Origin: Henningerozyma blattae CBS 6284
Taxonomy: Eukaryota > Ascomycota > Saccharomycetes > Saccharomycetales > Saccharomycetaceae
NCBI RefSeq assembly: GCF_000315915.1
Contig: NC_020191.1
Coordinates: forward strand, 186,001 to 250,000
Length of the DNA stretch: 64,000 bases
Reading direction: 5' to 3'
Below are positions 22,019-32,718 of the stretch, piece by piece. Position 1 is the stretch's first letter, and every line of letters starts with the position of its first letter. The notes under the pieces were generated by a model, which was given only the letters and a program-made list of their open reading frames with translations, was not told where the DNA came from and did no database searches. The position numbers were made by a program, and so were the translations under genes.

Positions 22019-22162
22019 CTTATAAAAGAACATTATGCATTTAAATACACTGATACAATTACAGATACATTTTATACATAAATATATATACACTTACTTG
22101 ATGATGACGAATAATAAATATACTCGATATTTTGTTTGAAACAAAAAGCACATGCCAGGCCG

Positions 22163-22227
22163 TCCGACGGAGTTACCACTTAAGAAATATCCGACGGAAA
22201 TGTCTGATGACATTAATATCCGTCGGA
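22163..22227. promoter_or_regulatory. Three TCCGWCGGA palindromes upstream of RPN4
   Basis: TCCGACGGA at 22163-22171 and 22190-22198, and TCCGTCGGA at 22219-22227, spaced 27 and 29 bp. CCG-N-CGG palindromes are typical for Zn2Cys6 dimers. S. cerevisiae RPN4 is controlled by Pdr1/Pdr3 through TCCGCGGA-type sites, so these could be bound by a related factor, but the one-base spacer differs from that consensus. Confidence 0.5.
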
Positions 22228-22384
22228 TATAAACCATTCAGACATGTCCAACCGCACCCGGACATTCCCGGGTTTACTACATTCGGAAATGTAATTTTCC
22301 TCGTGACGTGGTGTCTCGGACAAGCGGCGTCATCATTCCAATTCCATGCGATTTCTTTTTCTGGTTTGAGGTTATCCATAAGGT

Positions 22385-22397
22385 TTCCAGAATATTC
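22385..22397 (+). promoter_or_regulatory. Perfect three-unit heat-shock element
   Basis: TTCCAGAATATTC fits TTCnnGAAnnTTC exactly, about 680 bp before the RPN4 ATG. Hsf1 control of RPN4 is known in S. cerevisiae; use of this site is inferred. Confidence 0.55.
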
Positions 22398-22521
22398 CAA
22401 AACTGTGAGAATTGTTGAAAATATTGAAATTTCGGCAGTTTTGGTAATTTGTCAATTTTTGAACCCAAAGACACGGGGTTTCAAAAATATAAAGTTAAGG
22501 ATTTGGAATTCCTCTTTATGA

Positions 22522-22528
22522 TTACTAA
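22522..22528 (+). promoter_or_regulatory. Yap1-type site TTACTAA
   Basis: TTACTAA is a canonical Yap1 recognition element, about 545 bp before the RPN4 ATG. Yap1 activates RPN4 in S. cerevisiae, and a YAP1 gene is in this same window at 40547. Confidence 0.45.
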
Positions 22529-23072
22529 GCCCCTGATAACTTAGAAAAAAAATTTTTTTTCTCTCGTGGAAATTGGAATTCAAGTAAGAAAAGAAACAGC
22601 TCAACAGTTTGTCCCTGGACAAGTTTCGACAATTATAGTAGTCATTTAAACGATCACATACAGGCTTTTTCAGAATCAGCATATGCAATTGGATTTTCTT
22701 TTATATATATAATTGAAAAAACAAGGATATCGATTTGTTTTGTTTTTCCTGTCTTTGAAATCTGAGGTTTTTTTTAGCAAGTGGGTGTTTGCATTAGAAT
22801 TTTATAATTGAATTACTGACTCAGTTTGTTTATCGTATTTATTATTTGTGTATAAATAGCACATTTTTTTTAATAAGATTTTCATAAACGACAGTCAAAA
22901 AGATTTTCAAGATATTTCATAGGAAGATATCTTATAGTTGAAAAAAATAGGAGAGATCGATACCTGACAAATCAGATTATCTGAACAAATCTTATTGATA
23001 AAAAATAAAATAAATATAAAGAATCAAATAACAATAATACAAAACATATAAGTATTTTACAAATCTTTGAAA

Positions 23073-25052
23073 ATGGCTTCTACAGAATTACCTTTAAAAA
23101 GAACTATTGATGATGTGTTGGAAGACGAGTTATACCATTGGAATTGGAATAATTTGCATTCTGCTTCTGATCCCATCTATTATAATAAGTTAACCCTTCC
23201 CTCAAACAATACTGGTAACTCTAGCATCTCTAGTAACAATTACACTCTTTCTAACGACATGATCAATAATAATAATAATACTGATGACTTACTTGATAGA
23301 AATAATTCCAATGAAATTCAACATATTATCGAAGTTCCTTGGAATGATGATTATTATAATCATTATACAACCACTAATACCTCTAATACCAATGGCTTTA
23401 GCTATGAATCTGGAGGAATAATCACTGATAAGGTCCAACATATCTTTAAACAATTCTCTGATCCTACTTTAACTACTCAATCCATCAATTCCTTTATAAA
23501 GAGAAATGAATCAACTTGTTCATTATCACATTCTCGCTCTACAACTAATAATACCCAATACAGTTCAACATCGTCCAATAATAATCGTTCCGCCAATAAC
23601 AATAATAAACTTGCAACTCAATTATTATCTTCCCAAACTTCACAACCAATAAGTAATTCATCGTCGATAGATAGTACTACAGCTTCTGAGTTAGGTATAG
23701 ACGTTAAAAATATTATGAAATTTAATGGTTCTTTGGAAAGAAAGATTAGTCATAAGAACGCTAAGAACAATAATAGCAATAATGACAGAAAAGTCTTGGC
23801 TACTCTACCTACTAATATAACACCAACTTCTATATCGACTTCAAATGAGTTTACTACTAATATTAAAAATTTAAATTTGGCTACCATATCAAATAATGAA
23901 AGACATTCATCAAGCATGCTAAATTTACCAAAAAAATCATTAGTAGCTGATTATTCTTTGTCATCTTCAACTTTATCACCTACGCCATTATCACCTACAC
24001 CATCATCAACTGATTTAATTGATAGTTCAATTTCCATAATAAGAAATGATTCTACAAATAGTCTCTTAAATAATTCAGATAGTCAATTTGATCTTGATTT
24101 AAATTTAAGTTTAAATGATGATGCAAATAATGACAATATACTACTAGATTTAAATCAAAATCTTTTTGATGATAATACTAATGAATTGTTATTATCTAGA
24201 GATTTGATTTCAAGTAACATTATTAATTCCGATTCTCTAAATATTGATCATATGGATATAGATTCAGACGTCACAACTGGTATCATAGATTCAACAACTA
24301 GAGATTCTAATTCATCTAATACAATACTCTCTCCAGATTTGGACGATATCGACTCCTTAGATGTCGACATATATCCAATCTCCAATAAAGTAAGCTCGTT
24401 AAATCTTTTAAATACAGCAGAATCTTTGACAACATTAGAAGATTCTTCTTCATTTAAATCCAATAGCATTAAACCCATTAAGAATAAATATAAAAAATCT
24501 ACTAAATCTTTAAAGTCTACTAAATTGAATAAATCTGTTAAATTAGCAAAGGCAAATAATTCTATGAAGAGACAAAATCAAACAAATCAAGCAATTAATA
24601 ATCATACCCACCACCATCATCATCATATCCATGACAATAACGCATCTTTAAAGCCAGAATCAAAAGATAATAAAGAAGCTTCATCCAATTCTAAATCATC
24701 ACCTTCAAATAATAAAGATGCTACCAATACAAATAAGTCCTCTGAGAGTTTATTACCTGAATTATTTGTTTGCAAAATTATTAATCCAATCACAAAAATT
24801 CCTTGCTCTGCTCAATTTTCAAGACCTTATGATTTGACAAGACATAAGAATACAATTCATGCAGAAAATAAAATCGTGTTCCATTGTTTAGAATGTGTTA
24901 AAACATTAGGTGATCAGGGCTATCAAAAGACATTTTCAAGATTAGATGCATTGTCAAGACATATCAAATCCAAGCATGAATCATTATCATTACAAGAAAG
25001 AAAAGAAATTACAAATTTTGCCAAGAAAAATTTAACTTATATTACTGCCTAG
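23073..25052 (+). CDS. RPN4: Proteasome-gene transcription activator Rpn4
   Basis: C2H2-type activator of proteasome genes, itself a short-lived proteasome substrate. The ATG at 23073 gives MASTELPLKRTIDDVLEDELYH, matching the conserved Rpn4 N-terminus (degron region). The two codons upstream in the open frame begin with TTG and are not used. The middle is Asn/Ser-rich with acidic patches (about 300-460), then a basic stretch, a His run (about 511-518), and the paired zinc-finger region from Cys567: CX10C with HX4H in FSRPYDLTRHKNTIH, then FHCLEC...KTFSRLDALSRHIKSKH. 659 residues, against 531 in S. cerevisiae, through Asn/Ser expansion. Convergent with GPM2, as YDL020C is with YDL021W. Confidence 0.95.
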   Translation: MASTELPLKRTIDDVLEDELYHWNWNNLHSASDPIYYNKLTLPSNNTGNSSISSNNYTLSNDMINNNNNTDDLLDRNNSNEIQHIIEVPWNDDYYNHYTTTNTSNTNGFSYESGGIITDKVQHIFKQFSDPTLTTQSINSFIKRNESTCSLSHSRSTTNNTQYSSTSSNNNRSANNNNKLATQLLSSQTSQPISNSSSIDSTTASELGIDVKNIMKFNGSLERKISHKNAKNNNSNNDRKVLATLPTNITPTSISTSNEFTTNIKNLNLATISNNERHSSSMLNLPKKSLVADYSLSSSTLSPTPLSPTPSSTDLIDSSISIIRNDSTNSLLNNSDSQFDLDLNLSLNDDANNDNILLDLNQNLFDDNTNELLLSRDLISSNIINSDSLNIDHMDIDSDVTTGIIDSTTRDSNSSNTILSPDLDDIDSLDVDIYPISNKVSSLNLLNTAESLTTLEDSSSFKSNSIKPIKNKYKKSTKSLKSTKLNKSVKLAKANNSMKRQNQTNQAINNHTHHHHHHIHDNNASLKPESKDNKEASSNSKSSPSNNKDATNTNKSSESLLPELFVCKIINPITKIPCSAQFSRPYDLTRHKNTIHAENKIVFHCLECVKTLGDQGYQKTFSRLDALSRHIKSKHESLSLQERKEITNFAKKNLTYITA

Positions 25053-25551
25053 AGAATTCGTTTTAATTTCATTATCTTTGATTGAATTGAGCAGTTCATT
25101 ACATCTTTTTTTGCCATTTCATTTTTTTTTTTAAAAGAATAAATTTCATTCATTCATATAAATATATATACATTCTTATAAATCATATAATTTGCATACG
25201 TAATATTATCCCTCTTTTTTTTTAAAAAAGAAAAAAAATATTGTATTTTAATTATTTTTTTTAGAATTAAGAGAAAATTCATGTCTATAGAGTTATTATT
25301 ACCTACTTGAAATATTTCGTATATATATATAATTCACGAATATCTTCTATGATGTAAGCTTATAAATATGTATATAAAAGAATGGCATTATTAATGTTGG
25401 TATATATATTGTTTTTATTATTAGTATTATTATAATTGTCATAAGTCATTTGAAAGGTAATTTTTTTTATGGAAAGAACAGATTCATTATATAACATTAC
25501 ATGGATCATTTAGGTGTGGTGAAAAAAAATAGGAAATTTCTATTTTTTTAC
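25053..25551. other. Convergent RPN4/GPM2 3' region
   Basis: 499 bp between two convergent stops. It is nearly all A/T, with T-runs and TATATA elements usable for 3'-end formation on both strands. No gene is seen. Confidence 0.5.
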
Positions 25552-26481
25552 TTATGGATTATGGACAAATCCTTCATTACGAACTTTTTCAGCATTAACT
25601 TTGGCAGATTCAGGATCTAAATAAAAACATTTGATGAATTTATTTGTATTTTTTTCCAATTCAATAACTAATGGGATCCCATTTGGAATGTCAATATCTT
25701 TTATATCTTCATCTGAAATATTTTGAAGAATCTTCAACACAGATCTAACAGAACTACCATGGCCAACGATCAAACAGGAAGATTGATTTTTAATTTGTGA
25801 GATTTTAAATACTACGTTTTCCAAAAATGGATTCAATCTTTTAACCACTTCGGATAATGATTCACTATCTGGTAATTTTTCTTTTGAATCTTCTTCAAAC
25901 CTATATTTTAAATTTCTATTTGGTTCTTTGAATTCATAACCAGTAGCTGAGCCTAAATCATTTTTTTCTTGTACCATTTCACGTTTTAAATCTGCCTGTG
26001 GAGGTTTACCATGATAATCCCTTCTAATGTACATATATTCATCCTTACCATATTTTTCTAAAATATTAGGTTTTCTTTGACCTTGCCATGAACCGTAATG
26101 ACGTTCATTTAATCTCCAAGTTTGTAACACAGGAATGGTAGTTGGTCTGGACTCTTTGAAAAATTTATCAATATCATCACTATCAACAGAACCAGTTACT
26201 TTAAATTTATTTAGTTGTGAAATACCTAATTCTTCAAGAATCACATCCATTGTTTGTTCAGTTCTAACAAGTCTTGAAGTATAACCAATTTCTGGTAATT
26301 TCACATTATTAGTTAAACAATAATCTTTAATCAATTTAGCTGTATTACGTGCCTGATCTTTCCCCTTTTCTGTTAATTTGGCATCAATCCAACCACAGAA
26401 AATATTTTCATGATTTAATTCACTCTGACCATGTCTTAATACAATCAATTTAAAGGTGTCATTTGCTTCGCCCATTGTCAT
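25552..26481 (-). CDS. GPM2: Phosphoglycerate mutase homologue (Gpm2/Gpm3-type)
   Basis: Histidine-phosphatase superfamily member of the 2,3-bisphosphoglycerate-dependent mutase type. RHGQSELN at residues 16-23 has the phospho-acceptor His17. ERHYGSWQGQRK and the late GHGSSVRS supply the other conserved residues. At 309 residues it is longer than Gpm1 (247) and matches Gpm2/Gpm3 (311/303), which carry an insert between about 130 and 200. In S. cerevisiae Gpm2/Gpm3 are regarded as non-functional homologues, so glycolytic activity is not assured. I take the ATG at 26481 (MTMGEAND); the open frame extends 10 codons further only to a TTG. Convergent with RPN4, matching YDL021W. Confidence 0.92.
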   Translation of the reverse strand: MTMGEANDTFKLIVLRHGQSELNHENIFCGWIDAKLTEKGKDQARNTAKLIKDYCLTNNVKLPEIGYTSRLVRTEQTMDVILEELGISQLNKFKVTGSVDSDDIDKFFKESRPTTIPVLQTWRLNERHYGSWQGQRKPNILEKYGKDEYMYIRRDYHGKPPQADLKREMVQEKNDLGSATGYEFKEPNRNLKYRFEEDSKEKLPDSESLSEVVKRLNPFLENVVFKISQIKNQSSCLIVGHGSSVRSVLKILQNISDEDIKDIDIPNGIPLVIELEKNTNKFIKCFYLDPESAKVNAEKVRNEGFVHNP

Positions 26482-29400
26482 TTGGAAATAAAGTGATGTA
26501 TAATTAAGCAAAGAGAAAAAAAAAAGAAATAAGAATGCAATAGTATCTTATATTTACGAGATTGCTGTTTTTTATTAAAACAATTGCTATTAGATCTTTT
26601 ATTTCTGAAATCGATAAATTAGCAAGAATAAAGCTCGATTAATATTAGTAGAAAAAGATTTGATAGTAATACATGAATGAAAGCTAAAAAAATATCCCTC
26701 CCATTATGAATCATTCTTCAATTTACAAATTGTGAGCCTTTGATATTTCAGTAATTAATAATTTCTCAAAATATGGAAAAAATGGTTCTCGAAGAATTAC
26801 AAGGAAGCTGAAAAAATTGGACAAAATAGGAAATTTAGTGAGGAAAAATAAAAAGATAGATAAAGAAAATGAAAAAAAAAGGAAAAAAAATGAAAAATAC
26901 AAGAACCCTTGGCGACTGGTGGTGTTATTAAAAAAAAATGTTATTATCAACAAGAAGCTGTAACTGAAGACGTGCACGATGCTGAAGAAGTAAATTATTC
27001 TTGAGTAGAACCATATAAATCTGTGAAAGAAATTAAAGGTTACAGTATCTACTATCGCACTAATATCTATGCTTCTTTATTTTTATCTGTAAGATCGATT
27101 GGGGCAATCAAGCCAGTGTAACTAACTTGTTCTTGATTCGCTTTTCTTGATACAACAACAGCTACCTTTCTTTAATGAAGCGTCTCTATATATAGACTAT
27201 TAACATATATTTTTAAATAATTTTTTTTCTTAAACCACATTACATGTAAATAAATATTGATACAATAGAAGAATAGACCTTTTTGAAAGAACCCAAAATC
27301 AACAAAAACAATGCTATTTGATTTATTTGTTTGTTTAACCACACAATGAACAATTTAGGCACCTTGAAGAAAAGTTTAATGTTCTATGATGTCAAGATTT
27401 GAAGATATTAAACTATTATTCTTATCATATATCGGTCCCTGGATACAATAGTACCAAGTAAATTGTTATGGTTATCAAGATTTAAGTCTTATTTCTAAAT
27501 AAACAAGGCAACCACAAACACAATAAATAATAAATATAAATAATAGATTTATTTATTTCACTCCAAGGACATTACTGCTTCGGAACATGATAGCCCGATC
27601 TGGACAGTTTTCGGAGTTCTCGAGAGATCTTGGCCGAGATCTTTTGGCCAGTCAAGAAACAGCAATGATATAAGCTAAAAGAGAAATCACGTTTAGCTAA
27701 TCAAGAACTAAGTCCGACACACGAAAACGCGAAAAATATTATAATAGAGTCTTCCTAATTGGTGCTGAAAAAAGAAAAAAAGGGAAATTGCAAACACAAT
27801 TAAGTTTTGATCAAATATGAAAGAAAATATGGAGGATTAAACTATTTCCAACAGACTTTAAGCTTTACCTCACATTTAACTCAAATAGAAAGGGTTTTCG
27901 GTTGGATATGGATTGTTGGAGTAATACGATACATATACATGTATATATATATATAATTCAAACCGATTCTAATAAAAGAAGTTGAAGGAATTAAAAGTAA
28001 GACATAGACACTAGGTGTTCAATTCTTGTGTACTTGTGTGCTGTCTAATACGTATATAGGTTCAATCAAAAAGCTTGGTCTCAGCTCTCCTTATTTGGAA
28101 ATACCACAACCAAAGTAGGCCATTATTTCTATTGTTCAGGCCTTGCAAAAAAAAAGTAGGGTTTAACGCAGGTGTTAGTTTTAGGATTTCCAGTTGTGGA
28201 TGCACAAACTATTAGTATTTGCTTGATCAATAAATAATATACAAATACTATATCTGAATGAGAGAATAGACCCGAAATAGTTGAACCAGGAGAACAAGAG
28301 TTGACAGATTCGAACAAATTTTTCGCCCTAGTAAGCGAAAAATATGGTCCAATGTGTCAAGTAAACAATCAATAATGAGGCTCATCACCATGCTTCCATA
28401 AATAACCTTTTTTTTCTTTCTTACTATTCTATTAAGATCTATACAGATCTCTAAGCCTTTTCCCGGGGTGATCTGCCTTAACTTTGCCAAGGAATGTGCC
28501 TGAGAAATCCCGTAGTCCACAGTATCCTGTTTGGGAAATTGGCACACCGCGTTTGGTGCCGTCAGCGGGTATGGCCCAGAAAGGAAACTCATCGCCAAAA
28601 ACATCTATATCGATATAAGCGTAGACTCCAAAAACAAATAAAATAAACACTTGTCCAGCCAATAAATATCCTTATTTCCATACTTATCATCAATCTGGTT
28701 ACCGATCTTTTTTTTATCAATTCTCAATAGTAGATCCTAGATCCTGACTGATCAATCAGGAGAAGTATAGGATGGCCGTACCCAAAAAACTCCATTCATT
28801 GGGAGTTTATTGGACTTTTTTCCTGACTCCTATAGGTTGAGCTTGAATTTTTAAGCTCCAATTCTATTTATTAGTTACCTCTTTGGGCAACTGCAATTTT
28901 AATGATGACACCATTGCCATATTCCGTTGCACTATTCTTCTTAATATTCTTATCCGAGAAAGTAACTTACTTCCTTTTTGTAATATAGAAAAGATTCTGG
29001 TCTATTGACAACAACTATCATGTTAGGGTAAAGGTATTATTTGTGATAATATTTTTTTTTTTCTCATCGCAAGAAAAATTTTTTTTTATTGAACAAATGT
29101 TCAATTATAGTTATTTGTATCCGTTTCCAAAAGTAGCTCATAAACAAATAAAACAAAAGACATTTATTTTCAAATTAATTGAATAAACAACCGTATAAAG
29201 TACTTTTACACCACTCTTATATTTGTTTACTCACACTAGCAATGAAAAAAAAAAACAGTGTTCAGTAAATATGAGACTTGATCAGTTGTCCATTAATCAA
29301 GAATCATTCGGTAAAAAAAGGTATATAAACATTACCTTAACATCAGTTTACTTGAGATTTTTTCTTTCCCCTTTCATTCCAATTTTTATCCTTCTCTCAT

Positions 29401-29543
29401 ATATATTTTCCTTTTACTCATTTATTTTGTAATACAATAAAACTATATAAAAAAAGACTAATTCAATTAATCCAGATATAATTTTTTAATCTCTCTCGTT
29501 TTCTTTTTTTTGTCAATTCTAATACCAAAATAACTCATTAATA
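26482..29543. other. Gene-poor region between GPM2 and the SED1-like gene
   Basis: About 3 kb. It holds the GPM2 promoter (26482-27000), a G+C-richer spot at 27580-27660 with an inverted AGATCT/GGCC pattern, the odd block at 28432-28650 (listed separately), and a long A/T-rich promoter for the wall-protein gene. S. cerevisiae has GPD1 next to GPM2; no GPD1 relic is seen. Confidence 0.5.
28432..28656 (-). other. Open frame without ATG, protein-like but unidentified (possible gene relic)
   Basis: In a locally G+C-richer block the minus strand is open for about 75 codons with no ATG: a stop lies just upstream of GYLLAGQVFILFVFGVYAY, a signal-peptide-like segment, followed by DEFPFWAIPADGTKRGVPIS and GYCGLRDFSGTFLGKV. 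The composition is far from random A/T-rich translation. It could be a decayed gene or a structured RNA (GGCAC/GTGCC stem at about 28535-28562). I do not recognise it. Confidence 0.25.
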
Positions 29544-30638
29544 ATGAAATTCACTAATACATTCGTTTCTGTTGCTACTGCTTCTTCTATTTTCTCTTTG
29601 GCTAAGGCCCAAAGTAACTATACCCTTCCTTCTTCCTCTGGATTAATTTCTGCAGTTGCTCCAACTACTTCATTATTACCTTCAAGTGACCTTGAAACTA
29701 CTTCAGTTCCACCAAAGGTTTCTGACTTAGCTTCTTCCGTACCACCAGCTGTCTCTTCTGCTTCTGAAATCGCTCCTGTTGAAAGCACTACTTCTCAATT
29801 ATCGGAAGAAGTTGTCAACACTACTGCTAACGGTACAACTGTAGAAGAATGGGAAACTGTAACTGCTTATACTACTTATTGTCCATCTTCTACCACTATC
29901 GTTCAAAACGGTAAGACTTACACTGTCACTGGTGAAACCACTTTAACAATCACTGAATGTCCATGTACTGTTTCTAAGAGCAAGAACAGCACTACTTTAG
30001 TAGTTTCTACTCCAACTACCACTCCTTTGGCTCCAGCTCCAGTTACCACTAAATCAACCGTTGTTCCTCAAAACACAACCAAACCATTAATCACACCTCC
30101 ATTAATCACCCTCGAAGCTTCTTCTCCAGTTAACTACGTTTCTGAAAATGTCACCACTACTGAATACGAAACCGTTACTGCCTTCACTACTTTCTGCCCA
30201 CACCCAACTACTTTTGTTCAAAACAGCGTTACTTACACTATCACTGAAGCCACCACCTTAACTATCACTAAATGTCCATGCACTGTTCCAAAGGTCTCCA
30301 CTACTCCAAAGACCACTTACGCTCCACAAGTTACCAAGGCTCCAGCTCCACAAGTCACTTACCAACCAGTTGTCACAAACATTGCTGAAGTTACTGAAAA
30401 TGTTAACATAGATGTTACTATCACCAAGACTTTAACTACTACTAACATGAACGGTCAAACTATCGTTGAAACAACTTGTGTCACCGTTGAAACCCAAGAA
30501 TGTGCTTCCACCGTTGTTAACACTGTTAAGGCTGCTCCAGTTACCACTTTACCATCTATCTTCACTGCTAATGGTGCTATTGCTAACGGTGTTCCATCAA
30601 TCGTTGGTTTTGCTGCCGCTGTTATGTTCTTATTTTAA
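29544..30638 (+). CDS. SED1: GPI-anchored cell-wall glycoprotein of the Sed1/Spi1 family
   Basis: Structural mannoprotein of the wall. Residues 1-22 form a signal peptide (cleavage near AKAQS). Then comes a Ser/Thr/Pro-rich stem with two copies of the Sed1-type module, roughly ETVTAYTTYCPxxTT-NGKTYTVT-TTLTITxCPCTV (about 105-147 and 207-249), each with the four conserved cysteines. The C-terminus (NGVPSIVGFAAAVMFLF) is a hydrophobic GPI-attachment signal after a small-residue omega region. Two modules match Sed1 (338 residues) rather than one-module Spi1; the Thr/Pro spacer repeats of S. cerevisiae are not kept. Codons are strongly biased to GCT, GTT and ACT, suggesting high expression. Orthology to SED1 rather than a lineage duplicate is not proven by synteny. 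Confidence 0.8.
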   Translation: MKFTNTFVSVATASSIFSLAKAQSNYTLPSSSGLISAVAPTTSLLPSSDLETTSVPPKVSDLASSVPPAVSSASEIAPVESTTSQLSEEVVNTTANGTTVEEWETVTAYTTYCPSSTTIVQNGKTYTVTGETTLTITECPCTVSKSKNSTTLVVSTPTTTPLAPAPVTTKSTVVPQNTTKPLITPPLITLEASSPVNYVSENVTTTEYETVTAFTTFCPHPTTFVQNSVTYTITEATTLTITKCPCTVPKVSTTPKTTYAPQVTKAPAPQVTYQPVVTNIAEVTENVNIDVTITKTLTTTNMNGQTIVETTCVTVETQECASTVVNTVKAAPVTTLPSIFTANGAIANGVPSIVGFAAAVMFLF

Positions 30639-32718
30639 TTTCCTATTTTAAATTTAAACTTAAGATTTTGAAGAATATTTATTTCAAATAATATTTAATT
30701 GTTACCTTTTTTTCTACCGTATTTTCTTCTTATTCTTTTATTATTTCTTATTATTATTTCTTCTTTTATTTCGATTCCCAATAACAATAAACAAGGAACA
30801 ATCCATTTAAACTAAACAGACACTTTTCTCGCTTACATTCTAATTATTGTAGAATCCGTAGAACTTTCATTAATTGTTCATTAGTTCATTATTATATAAA
30901 TTATTTAACTATTTACTTTCCATTCCCTTCACCTTTCCTTTCATATTTATTTGAAAGGTTTTGTATATAATCATTTATACAACTATATTATATTTTAAAA
31001 TTATATGCATTTTTGTTTTACCTTGTATAAAATAAAAAGGGTATATGATTTTTTTTTTAAATATATTTTCTTATAAATGTTATCTATTAATGAATATCCC
31101 TTATCTTGAGGTTTCAAACCACCACTTGCCTATTCATATATATTCCGACTTCAATAGGGAGAATTTAATTTGGACTTATTTCAATATAAATTAAACACTA
31201 TAGACAAATCATTGATTATAATACTGAAGCTAATAGTATTGCATATATGCAACAATGTAAATGCATTAAGGTTTACCTCTAGTTTAATTTACCTATTACC
31301 ATGCTCTTACTCTAATAATAAATATGTGCAGATTATCTATCCATAACTATTACTTGTTAGATATACACATTATTGTACACATCCCCCTTATACACGTCTT
31401 AAATGAAAAATTAGAAACCAATTTTTATAATATCAAAGTCCGATCTGGAACCTATTAGTTGACAAGCTACAATGTTTTATATAAGCTTGGAATAAACAAT
31501 AGGTCAGTCCAATATGCACTACATAATTACTAGTTTGTAGGATTTAACCTTTCTATTTAGACTACTGACTTGTATTTAAACTCTCAAAAATATATTGATT
31601 ATTTATCTAATATGTACTTAAATAAGCTAATTTTTTGTCTTCTAAGGGATGAAGTTATATGCATTCTTTTTTGAAACATGGGTGGTAAAATCAGTTGTCT
31701 TTACCTAACTTTAGATTTACCTGGTACCCATACGTCCCTAATAGTCAATGATTATGCAGATAATTATATAGCATTTTGATCCTTATTAGAGATGTTGCAG
31801 GGTCTAGTAAGGTAGACAGTTGGGAATAAAGAATATCATATCAAAACAACAACTGGTAGACAGACTACAGTTTGCTAGCTAAGATACGGCTTATATAGAT
31901 TACATGAATCATAATAGTTTAATATTAAAATAAAAAATTCAAGGAACAAAATAAAGTGGCTTACTCAGCATACCCTAATATTACTTATTTATATGAATGA
32001 TACCATGTCTAGACAATTAAATATTATAAATCTCATTTATACTGTTAATATCTCAAGATAGTTAGTTTCAAATATACAATTTTTTTCGTTAAAATATAAT
32101 TTTCCTTTACAGAGTGAAAGCACCAGGCAACCGGTGGGGTGGAAGCGTGACCATTAAAACTTAGAATATACGTTACATTTGGAATTTTCATAAGGGATAT
32201 TTCTTACTATTATTTTGTCACGAATATAAACAGCGAAAGTAGAACTGAATTTAGCGGAAGAGAGCCGATCGGGAACTCCGACAATCTTCCGCCTATTATA
32301 CACCATTTCAATTGTAAATAAAAAAAGAATTTACAATTGATAGGAATATCAAACATCAAGATGCTTTGCTTAATTATTTCAATCTAAGATCCAACAGTCA
32401 TTTTTTTAACCACAAATAAGGAGGCCATTTGCTGTATATCATAATTGCTTCTAACATTATTATTTGCCTTCGGTTAACTGAATTACTGGTTTATAAAGGG
32501 AAAAAAGTGAATGGCCAAATAGCTCTAACATAGAATTTTTCCAACCTTTATATAACCGTTCTTCAAGATTTGAATCTTTTATTAATATTTTTGTTATGTA
32601 TTTTGCTATACAGTAATTATTCTCGAGTAATTGAATAAAAATATAAAACTTTAGTTTACATTCACTACAACAACAACAACAACAACAAAAAAGAATAAAA
32701 TATTAATATTATCATATA
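30639..32718. other. SED1-like / AFG1 intergenic region
   Basis: About 2.1 kb, A+T-rich, no credible ORF or RNA gene. It includes two adjacent perfect inverted repeats at 32254-32340 (listed separately) and a short G+C-richer stretch at about 32110-32150. A (CAA)n run at about 32670-32690 lies just before AFG1, in its 5' UTR. Confidence 0.5.
32254..32340. repeat. Two adjacent perfect inverted repeats
   Basis: GCGGAAGA 32254-32261 pairs with TCTTCCGC 32285-32292 across 23 bp. Sixteen bp later TCAATTGTAAAT 32308-32319 pairs with ATTTACAATTGA 32329-32340 across a 9-bp A-rich loop. These are 8 and 12 bp perfect stems in an intergenic region about 430 bp upstream of AFG1. The function is not known. 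Confidence 0.6.

Larger units (their letters stand above)
22019..23072. promoter_or_regulatory. RPN4 upstream region
   Basis: 1.05 kb between THI20 and RPN4. The distal part (22150-22345) is G+C-richer and carries three TCCGWCGGA palindromes, then a perfect heat-shock element and a Yap1-type site (each listed separately), then an A/T-rich proximal promoter. Short ORFs across it on both strands resemble nothing. Confidence 0.6.

Noticed and set aside
22132..22688. Short ORFs on both strands upstream of RPN4
   Set aside because: They overlap each other and the regulatory motifs, and the products look random.
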